Shown: piece after piece, positions 14,639-20,735 of the stretch
Numbering within the stretch: position 1 is the stretch's first letter
How the letters are laid out: each line of letters starts with the position of its first letter
Assembly: GCA_002352105.1 (NCBI GenBank)
Contig: DEHV01000025.1
Span: 1-20,735 of the forward strand
Origin: Chitinophagaceae bacterium UBA2791
GTDB taxonomy: Bacteria; Bacteroidota; Bacteroidia; Chitinophagales; Chitinophagaceae
Length of the DNA: 20,735 bases
Direction: 5' to 3'
Notes under the pieces: generated by a model
The model's database searches: none
Told to the model about the DNA's origin: nothing
Seen by the model: the letters and a program-made list of their open reading frames with translations, nothing else
Program-made: the position numbers and the translations under genes

Positions 14639-14704
14639 AAAAAAATGCCCTACCAGAAGCAGGGCTTAGATAATCTTCGGCTTATAGCCTTATTGTGATT
14701 TGCG
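14639..14704 (-). ncRNA. Type II-C tracrRNA
   Basis: About 66 nt on the minus strand, divergent from cas9. Order 5' to 3': anti-repeat GCAAATCACAA (plus-strand 14693-14703), TAAGG, a nexus hairpin GGCT-ata-AGCC (14679-14689), a linker, a terminator hairpin with GCCCT (14661-14665 read on the minus strand) pairing to AGGGC (14647-14651), and a T7 run (14639-14645). The tracrRNA pairs with the crRNA repeat and is held by Cas9. The start is inferred from the promoter box at 14716-14709 and could be a few bases off. The anti-repeat predicts a CRISPR repeat beginning with GTTGTGATTTGC. Confidence 0.85.
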
Positions 14705-14738
14705 ATACCAAAGATATAACTTATATTCAAATCACAAC
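14693..14738 (-). repeat. CRISPR-repeat-like sequence containing the tracrRNA promoter
   Basis: On the minus strand the 46 bases begin GTTGTGATTTG and end CGCAAATCACAA. Their ends are complementary (TTGTGATTTG with CAAATCACAA). Length, ends and an internal TATCTTTG box (14716-14709) resemble the 46-48-nt repeats of Bacteroidota type II-C arrays as I remember them for Bacteroides fragilis. TTG (14737-14735) and TATCTTTG are 18 bp apart, a plausible -33/-7 pair, so the tracrRNA promoter seems to sit within a repeat-derived unit. Confidence 0.65.
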
Positions 14739-14760
14739 ATATACTGAAAATAGAACAGGT
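14739..14760 (-). other. Candidate natural guide segment directly upstream of the repeat-like unit
   Basis: If transcription starts further upstream on the minus strand, these 22 bases would form the guide of a natural single-guide RNA. Their last 10 bases, TTCAGTATAT (14748-14739), equal plus-strand 14864-14873 in the cas9 upstream region. Confidence 0.45.
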
Positions 14761-14775
14761 TTATGAACAAAGCTA

Positions 14776-14800
14776 GGTATCGGTTTTGGAAGCCGATACC
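14776..14800. repeat. Hairpin between the divergent tracrRNA and cas9 promoters
   Basis: GGTATCGG (14776-14783) is perfectly complementary to CCGATACC (14793-14800) with a nine-base spacer. No T run follows, so it is not a normal terminator. A repressor-binding dyad or an RNA hairpin in a long tracrRNA are both possible. Confidence 0.5.
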
Positions 14801-14863
14801 GATAAAGAGGACGCCTCAATATTTATTTAGCTCTTTTGTTAAAATTAGTATATTTACATTTTA

Positions 14864-14874
14864 TTCAGTATATG
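14864..14874 (+). promoter_or_regulatory. Candidate self-target / shared promoter element upstream of cas9
   Basis: TTCAGTATATG matches the bases at the guide-repeat junction of the tracrRNA region on the minus strand (14748-14738). It ends 42 bp before the cas9 ATG. The 3' flank is ACCCCTCA, which would supply the PAM if this is a protospacer. No consensus promoter is certain here. Confidence 0.4.
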
Positions 14875-14916
14875 ACCCCTCATATTAATTTTTAATTATA
14901 TTATAATATATTGATA

Positions 14917-17900
14917 ATGAACAAAACACTAGGTCTTGATTTGGGTACAAATTCTATTGGATGGGCGTTGCGCAATCCGGATTTAAAGTCGAATCAAATA
15001 GAAAAGTTTGGCGTAGTGACCTTCAATAAGGGCGTTGGGGTAGGAAAAACCGGAGAATACTCCTATGCTGCCGAACGCACTAAAAAGCGCTCAATTAGGC
15101 GCCTGTACCAATCTAGAAAATATAGACTTTGGGCGACTCTTGAAGATTTGATAAATGAAGGATATTGTCCACTCAGCATAGAAGATCTGAATAAATGGCG
15201 GCATTACAATAAAGAAGAAGCTGCTAAAAATAATAATAGTGGCAGGATATATCCCATCAACAATTTAGCATTTGATGCATGGATTAAACTGGATTTCAAT
15301 AATGACGGAAAACCTGACTACACTAGCCCATATCAGTTAAGAAAGGAATTAATAGAAAAAAAATTAGAATTTACTAACGAAATCGATCGCTTCAAACTGG
15401 GTAGGGCATTATATCATATAGCGCAACGTAGGGGGTTTAAAAGCAGCCGTAAAGGGTCGGATGATTTAAGAGTAAAAGAAGACAGCGATGATGATGAGGT
15501 AGTAGATCTGCAATATTCTGAAAGAAAGAGGAACAAAATAATTACGGATCTTTTTGATAAATATCCTCAAGCAAAAACTATTGGTTCACTTTTCGCGATA
15601 TTGGAAAATGCCAACATCAGAATTCGCGAAAACGTTGCTCAATATGCTATCAGAGAAAACTATAAAGATGAAATCAAAAATGTCTTCCAATTCCAGGGGT
15701 TAGGTTTTGAGCATCCTTTATATACCAAATTAGTAGAGACTGGTAAAAACAAAAACGATGGAAGCATTTTTTATAAACGTCCTCTTCGTTCACAAAAAGG
15801 ATTGGTTGGTAAATGTACTTTAGAACCCCAAAAATACAGGATTCCAATTAGTCATCCATCTTTTGAGGCATTTAGAGCATGGTCCTTTTTGAACAATATA
15901 AAATACAAGCCATTTAATGAAAAAGATGCTCATTGGCAATCTTTACCTCTGAATCTAAAGCAAAACATTTATCACGATAAATTTTTCAGAAAATCAAAGA
16001 GTTATTTTCCATTCTCTGAAATTGCTGATTTCATAAAAGCAAAGGGCAACAATTGGGAGTTGAATTATAAACTCAAAACTACTGTATCTGGGTGTCCCAT
16101 ATCAGCGCGATTAAAAGACATATTTGGAGAAGACTATTTACAAATAAGAATAGCAAAAAAGAAGGCACCCAAATCAGAAAAGGCATACTATGATATTGAT
16201 GACATTTGGCATGTGTTATTCAGCTATGAAGACCAAGAGTTTGTGTCTGAATTTGCAGAGCAAAAATTAAATCTAAGTACCGAAAAAGTAAAGCAATTTG
16301 TTATTGCATGGAATACACTACCTGTGGGTTATGGAATGTTAAGTCTTCATGCTATCAACAAAATAAACAAATTTCTAGAAAAGGGTCTTCCTTATACAGA
16401 AGCGGTTTTGCTGGCTAATATTCCAAAAATTATTGGCGTGAAATTATGGGCCGCCAATGAAGAAATTTTTTTAAGCTCTATAAGTGGCCTCATAAATGAA
16501 AACAGACAGCAAAAAGCGATATTGAATGTTGTAAATAGTCTTGTTTCCAAACACAAAAACCTAGAGGCAAATGAAAAGTTCGGTTATAAAGACAGCAACT
16601 ACAATCTCGTTGATTCTGACATGAAAGATATATCCCTTGCCGTACAAGAACAATTCGGCATAAAAAGATGGGAACAAAAGTCAAAAGACGAAAAGCAAGA
16701 AATCTATTCATCTGTTAGAGACTGCTATCAGGCCTATTTTATCACATCTGGTTTAACTAGAAGGAACATTAATGGTGAACGTCATTTTATCATTCAATCG
16801 TCCAATAAACGTTATTACAAAACTGATTCGGGCTATTTCCGTTTGCCAAGACTAATTGATACGATGGGAGAATTTTTACAAGTGAATTTCAACGTACCCG
16901 AAAAATTGCTTCAAAAAATTTATCATCCCTCTGAAATCAATATTTACCCTCCAGCCCAACCTGATAATAATGGTATTCTGAAATTAAGTAGTCCGAAAAC
17001 AGGCTCTTTCAAAAACCCAATGGCAATGCGCGCTCTGCACGAACTGCGTAAGCTGATTAACCATATGATTGAAACCAGTCAAATTGATAATGACACGCGA
17101 ATAGTAGTAGAGGTTGCCAGAGAGCTTAATGATGCGAATAGGCGTTGGGCTATCGAAACCTGGCAGAGACATCGTGAAGCCGAAAATCAGGAATTTGAAT
17201 ATGCCATTAATCAGGTCATAGCAAAGGTATCTAATGTTAAGACGGATTATACCAGTGAGAACGATATCGATAAAATGCGACTATGGTACGAGCAAAATGA
17301 TGAAGAAACGCTACCTCCGATTGCGGAAGAAAAAAAAGAGATTAAAGGGATAAAATGGTCTGAAAATATAAAAAATTCTTATAGGCAAATTCTCACTCAA
17401 AAATCTTTGATTGACAAGTACAGACTTTGGCAAGAGCAGGAATGCCAATGTATTTATACGGGTAGAGTTATTAATATCACTAATTTATTTGATGGTAATA
17501 TAATAGATTTTGAACATACCATACCAAGAAGCAAGTCCTTTGATAACTCATTGTCGAACCTCACTGTGTGCTACTCCGATTATAATCGAAGTATAAAAAA
17601 AAATCAATTGCCTACACAATTAGCCAATTACAGCGAGGATTTTGGAGAATATTCTGCGATATTACCAAGACTTAAAAAATGGCAGGAAAGGGTTGAGCGT
17701 ATAAAACAGCAAATTGATTTTTGGAAAACAAAATCAAAAAAAGCAGCCGACAAAAGTTGGAAAGACGATGCCATCCGCCAACGCCATTTGTGGCAAATGG
17801 AATTGGATTATTGGCAAAATAAATTAGACCGTTTTACTATTACCGAAATCACAAGTGGATTTAAAAACAGTCAAAAAGTAGATACACAGCTAATTTCAAA

Positions 17901-19236
17901 ATATGCCTTTCATTATTTGAAAACCTATTTTGACAAAGTTGATGTGCAAAAAGGAAGTATCACGGCAGAGTTTAGAAAAATTTACGGTTTGCAAGCCTTT
18001 GATGAAAAGAAAGACCGAAGCAAACATTCGCACCATGCCAAAGATGCAGCAGTATTAACACTTATTCCCGTAGCCGCCAAACGCGATGCTATTCTTGAAA
18101 AATATTACGAAGCGAAAGAAAACAAAACAACTTTTAATGCAGAGCCACCTTTCAAAGGTTTCAAACGAGAATTTGTTTTCGGCATTGACGATAATGTTTT
18201 AATAAACAACATTTCCAACAACCAAGCCCTCACGCCTGCCAAACGTAAAGTGCGCAAGCGTGGGAAAGAGGTTTTTATTGAGAAAGCAGATGGATCAAAA
18301 GTCAATAAAATAGCAACCGGCGATGCGATTAGAGGTGAATTGCACGGAGACACTTTTTATGGAGCAATAAAACCTGCAAAAAAAGGTGATAAAGGTAATT
18401 TATTGAAAGATGAAAAAGGCAAATTCATTCAAGAAGAAAAAGTGAAATATGTAGTTCGTGTTCCGTTTCAATACAAGAAAGACGCTAACACAAAGGGTAT
18501 TAAAGAAATAAGCCAAATTGTTGATGAAGGGATTAAAAGGCAAATCCAAAAAATTATGGATACCAAAAAATGTTCTTTTAAAGACGTTTTCAATAATGAT
18601 ATTTATTTATTGGATAAGACCGGAAAACCACACGGAAATAGAATTCGTCATATTCGTGTGTGGGCAAGTGTTTCCGAACCATTGAAGATTAAGAAACAAA
18701 CCAATCTTTCTGACAAAGAATATAAGCAACATTATTGGGCAGGAAATGCTACTAATAGCTATTTTGCCTTATACCAAGGAGAGGGCAAAAAATATTTTGA
18801 ATTTAGAAATCTATTCGACACGGCAAAATCTTTAGCATTTAGTACATTGAGGTACCCAACAGAATTATTTGAACCAGCAATAACCATTTCCAAAGGAAAG
18901 AAATCAACTCAAATACCGCTTTTTTATATTTTAGAGAACGGGGCTAAAGTTATCTTTAAGAAAGAAATGGAAGAAGATTTGAAAGTACTATCGAGAAGCG
19001 AACTATTGAAGAGGCTATACGTATATACAAATTTTGAAAAGAATGGAAATTCCGCTCGCTTAAACTTTAAGTATCACTTAGAAGCAAGAAATAAAATTAG
19101 TGAGGCTTATGTAGAATCAGAAATTGACTTTGAAAATCCGAAACCGACCTTACGATTTGGGTTTGCTAAATATGATTTTTTAGTTGAGGGTTATGACTTT
19201 ACCGTTGAAATGGACGGGACATTAAAATGGAAATGA
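14917..19236 (+). CDS. cas9: Cas9 endonuclease, type II-C
   Basis: 1439 residues from the ATG at 14917; a TTG two codons earlier is less likely. Cas9 cuts both strands of DNA that matches the crRNA next to a PAM. RuvC-I is LGLDLGTNSIGWAL with Asp8; an Arg-rich bridge helix follows (about 52-72, ERTKKRSIRRLYQSRKYR). RuvC-II is RIVVEVAREL with Glu732. HNH is DFEHTIPRSKSFDNSLSNLT with His867, then CYSDYNR. RuvC-III is HSHHAKDAAV with His1040 and Asp1043. All catalytic residues are present, so it should be active. The size is typical of the long Bacteroidota II-C branch. The gene is more AT-rich than the neighbours, a sign of horizontal transfer. It is followed by cas1 and cas2 without csn2 or cas4. 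Confidence 0.97.
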   Translation: MNKTLGLDLGTNSIGWALRNPDLKSNQIEKFGVVTFNKGVGVGKTGEYSYAAERTKKRSIRRLYQSRKYRLWATLEDLINEGYCPLSIEDLNKWRHYNKEEAAKNNNSGRIYPINNLAFDAWIKLDFNNDGKPDYTSPYQLRKELIEKKLEFTNEIDRFKLGRALYHIAQRRGFKSSRKGSDDLRVKEDSDDDEVVDLQYSERKRNKIITDLFDKYPQAKTIGSLFAILENANIRIRENVAQYAIRENYKDEIKNVFQFQGLGFEHPLYTKLVETGKNKNDGSIFYKRPLRSQKGLVGKCTLEPQKYRIPISHPSFEAFRAWSFLNNIKYKPFNEKDAHWQSLPLNLKQNIYHDKFFRKSKSYFPFSEIADFIKAKGNNWELNYKLKTTVSGCPISARLKDIFGEDYLQIRIAKKKAPKSEKAYYDIDDIWHVLFSYEDQEFVSEFAEQKLNLSTEKVKQFVIAWNTLPVGYGMLSLHAINKINKFLEKGLPYTEAVLLANIPKIIGVKLWAANEEIFLSSISGLINENRQQKAILNVVNSLVSKHKNLEANEKFGYKDSNYNLVDSDMKDISLAVQEQFGIKRWEQKSKDEKQEIYSSVRDCYQAYFITSGLTRRNINGERHFIIQSSNKRYYKTDSGYFRLPRLIDTMGEFLQVNFNVPEKLLQKIYHPSEINIYPPAQPDNNGILKLSSPKTGSFKNPMAMRALHELRKLINHMIETSQIDNDTRIVVEVARELNDANRRWAIETWQRHREAENQEFEYAINQVIAKVSNVKTDYTSENDIDKMRLWYEQNDEETLPPIAEEKKEIKGIKWSENIKNSYRQILTQKSLIDKYRLWQEQECQCIYTGRVINITNLFDGNIIDFEHTIPRSKSFDNSLSNLTVCYSDYNRSIKKNQLPTQLANYSEDFGEYSAILPRLKKWQERVERIKQQIDFWKTKSKKAADKSWKDDAIRQRHLWQMELDYWQNKLDRFTITEITSGFKNSQKVDTQLISKYAFHYLKTYFDKVDVQKGSITAEFRKIYGLQAFDEKKDRSKHSHHAKDAAVLTLIPVAAKRDAILEKYYEAKENKTTFNAEPPFKGFKREFVFGIDDNVLINNISNNQALTPAKRKVRKRGKEVFIEKADGSKVNKIATGDAIRGELHGDTFYGAIKPAKKGDKGNLLKDEKGKFIQEEKVKYVVRVPFQYKKDANTKGIKEISQIVDEGIKRQIQKIMDTKKCSFKDVFNNDIYLLDKTGKPHGNRIRHIRVWASVSEPLKIKKQTNLSDKEYKQHYWAGNATNSYFALYQGEGKKYFEFRNLFDTAKSLAFSTLRYPTELFEPAITISKGKKSTQIPLFYILENGAKVIFKKEMEEDLKVLSRSELLKRLYVYTNFEKNGNSARLNFKYHLEARNKISEAYVESEIDFENPKPTLRFGFAKYDFLVEGYDFTVEMDGTLKWK

Positions 19237-19374
19237 ATAATCTGTCTATTTTCATATAGCTTATTTCCTGGGTCAAATTATTAAGTAATCCAATCCGGGC
19301 TCAATCAATGTCCAGATAGATTAATACTAAACGGATCATTAATTCGTTTTACAAATGGCAAGCCCTAATTATCT
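19237..19374. other. cas9-cas1 spacer
   Basis: 138 bp without a gene. No strong hairpin was seen, so cas1-cas2 may be read through from cas9 or may have its own promoter here. Confidence 0.35.
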
Positions 19375-20286
19375 ATGATAAAGCGAACTCTTTATTTCGG
19401 CAATCCTGCTTACCTTAAAACGCGGAACGAGCAGCTTGTAATAGAGATGCATGACAGCGGAGAAACTAAAACTATTCCTATAGAAGACATTGGACTTTTG
19501 ATACTGGATCACCAACAAATCACGATTACACATTCCCTAATTGCGAACCTCCTCGAAAGAAATGTAGCATTAATTACTTGTAATAATGCACACCACCCCA
19601 CCGGTCTTATGCTGAACCTTGATGGGCATTCACTCCAGAGCCAGAAATTCAAGGCGCAGCTTGATGCTACGATTCCCCTCAAAAAGCAATTATGGCAGCA
19701 GACCGTGGTGTGCAAGATCAGTAACCAATCGGCGTTGCTTCGGAAAAATAACAAAAAATATCAGTTGCTTGACAATTATGCTAAAGAGGTGAAGAGCGGT
19801 GACAGTGAGAATCATGAAGCGAGAGCTGCCGCTCACTATTGGAAAAATGTATTTCCTGATTTTGTGCAATTTCGCAGGGATAGATATGGATTACCACCAA
19901 ACAATTTTTTGAATTACGGATACGCGATTCTAAGAGCTTTGGTAGCAAGAAGTCTAGTGGGGTCAGGCTTATTGCCAACATTGGGCATCCATCACCAGAA
20001 CCAATACAATGCTTATTGCCTAGCTGATGATATTATGGAGCCTTACCGACCTTTTGTTGATATGGTGGTTTGTGATATGATCAATGTAGATGAGCCGACG
20101 TTTGAAATTAGTGTAGCTGCAAAACGACAATTACTGAGCTTGCCGGCGATGGATGTTTATGTCGAAAATCAGAAGAGTCCGTTAATGAATGCCGTACAGA
20201 GAACCACTGCATCATTGGCTAAATGCTTCGAAGGAAAAGCAAGAAAGATAATTTTCCCCCTTTTGCAATATAAAGCCAATGTATGA
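19375..20286 (+). CDS. cas1: Cas1 spacer-acquisition integrase, type II
   Basis: 303 residues, normal for type II Cas1. With Cas2 it inserts new spacers at the leader end of the array. The start MIKRTLYFGNPAYLKTRNEQ and IPIEDIGLLILDHQQITIT are typical of the N-terminal beta domain. Metal-binding residues are visible in the helical domain: Glu148 (SENHEARAAAHYW), His206 (LGIHHQNQYNAY) and Glu222 (ADDIMEPYRPFVD). The acquisition machinery therefore looks intact. The gene ends with an eight-base overlap with cas2, so the two are translationally coupled. Confidence 0.96.
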   Translation: MIKRTLYFGNPAYLKTRNEQLVIEMHDSGETKTIPIEDIGLLILDHQQITITHSLIANLLERNVALITCNNAHHPTGLMLNLDGHSLQSQKFKAQLDATIPLKKQLWQQTVVCKISNQSALLRKNNKKYQLLDNYAKEVKSGDSENHEARAAAHYWKNVFPDFVQFRRDRYGLPPNNFLNYGYAILRALVARSLVGSGLLPTLGIHHQNQYNAYCLADDIMEPYRPFVDMVVCDMINVDEPTFEISVAAKRQLLSLPAMDVYVENQKSPLMNAVQRTTASLAKCFEGKARKIIFPLLQYKANV

Positions 20287-20614
20287 TCGACTTAATGCTT
20301 ACCGGATCATGTGGGTGCTAGTACATTTTGATCTACCTACCGACACCAAAAGAGATCGGAAAAGTTATTCACTGTTCCGAAAAAGGATCATGGCAAACGG
20401 ATTTTCAATGTTTCAATTCAGTATGTATATACGTCATTGCAGCAGCCGGGAAAATGCAGATGTTCACATAAAAAGGGTAAAGGGTATTCTACCTCCGAAG
20501 GGGCACGTTGGAATAATGTGCATTACTGACAAACAATTCGGAATGATGGAGATTTTCCGAGGCCGAGAACCTGTGGACCCGCCTGAAACTTCTCAGCAGC
20601 TAGAACTTTTCTGA
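20279..20614 (+). CDS. cas2: Cas2, type II
   Basis: 111 residues, a ferredoxin-like fold. MWVLVHFDLPTDTKRDRKSY carries the first-strand Asp (Asp18), then FRKRIMANGFSMFQFSMYIR and GHVGIMCITDKQFGMMEIFR. Cas2 dimers bridge two Cas1 dimers during spacer integration. The start overlaps the end of cas1 by eight bases; Met11 (MWVLVHFD) is an alternative start closer to many homologues. It is the last gene of the operon before a perfect 16-bp hairpin. Confidence 0.95.
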   Translation: MYDRLNAYRIMWVLVHFDLPTDTKRDRKSYSLFRKRIMANGFSMFQFSMYIRHCSSRENADVHIKRVKGILPPKGHVGIMCITDKQFGMMEIFRGREPVDPPETSQQLELF

Positions 20615-20631
20615 AAAAACTGCCCTGTAGA

Positions 20632-20667
20632 AATGAAAAAATGGGTTTTTGAACCCATTTTTTCATT
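20632..20667. terminator. Perfect 16-bp hairpin after cas2
   Basis: AATGAAAAAATGGGTT (20632-20647) is fully complementary to AACCCATTTTTTCATT (20652-20667) with a TTTG loop. It works on paper as a terminator in both directions: T6 on the plus strand for cas2, and T6 for any transcript arriving from the right. It may separate cas genes from the array leader. Confidence 0.8.
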
Positions 20668-20735
20668 GTAGATCTAGCTTAAGTAAAACAAAATCAGCAC
20701 CTTGCCCATTTCGAGATGTGAAAGAGCTAAGCTAC
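20668..20735. other. Start of the region to the right of cas2; no repeat seen
   Basis: 68 bases up to the edge. Nothing here resembles the GTTGTGATTTGC repeat predicted from the tracrRNA. It could be leader sequence of an array located further right. Confidence 0.3.

Noticed and set aside
14257..14640. CRISPR array to the left of cas9
   Set aside because: No repeated units with regular spacing were found; only one repeat-like unit exists, at 14693-14738.
18105..18353. Minus-strand open frame inside cas9
   Set aside because: Antisense shadow in a conserved part of Cas9 with no independent support.
19237..20735. csn2 or cas4 gene
   Set aside because: Only cas1 and cas2 follow cas9 and no other frame of suitable size exists, so the locus is II-C rather than II-A or II-B.

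Overview
The window looks like the chromosome of a Bacteroidota bacterium, most likely Chitinophagaceae or Sphingobacteriaceae. Supporting signs are an outer-membrane beta-barrel TonB receptor-like protein, a SusD remnant, an AbiEi/AbiEii pair, lipoproteins with Bacteroidota-style lipoboxes, and promoter boxes of the TAnnTTTG type. All family names come from reading motifs by eye; no database was searched.

Layout. 1-593 (-) is the N-terminal part of a lipoprotein dehydrogenase-like protein. 766-1292 (-) is wreckage: an ECF sigma factor with two stop codons runs into the C-terminal end of a SusD protein, which is itself frameshifted. 1328-2502 is a small cassette with the same sequence at both ends. 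It holds a tracrRNA-like element and the first ~28 codons of a cas9 fused in frame to a Fic AMP-transferase gene, so it reads as the relic of an earlier type II CRISPR-Cas locus. 2541-6013 (-) is a lipoprotein plus beta-barrel receptor operon. 6455-7857 (+) is an AbiE toxin-antitoxin pair. 7866-9897 (-) holds a secreted alpha/beta hydrolase and a DHFR-like reductase. 10255-11756 (-) is a LytTR regulator, three phased LytTR-like binding sites and two uncharacterised genes. 12054-12974 (-) is a papain-like membrane protein with a permuted active-site order. 13214-14256 (+) is a Crp/Fnr regulator, a CD225/dispanin protein and a tiny membrane protein.

14639-20735 is an intact, AT-rich type II-C CRISPR-Cas locus: a tracrRNA on the minus strand, then cas9, cas1 and cas2 on the plus strand, with no csn2 or cas4. 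No CRISPR array lies inside the window; it is probably beyond the right edge.

The main observation is at the tracrRNA. Directly upstream of its anti-repeat is a matching half-repeat, so a longer transcript would fold into a natural single-guide RNA. The 10 nt that would be its seed match the sequence 44-53 bp upstream of the cas9 start. This resembles the long-form tracrRNA of Streptococcus pyogenes that represses its own cas promoter, but here in a type II-C system. The relic at 1450-1560 has the same half-repeat / promoter box / anti-repeat / nexus / terminator order.
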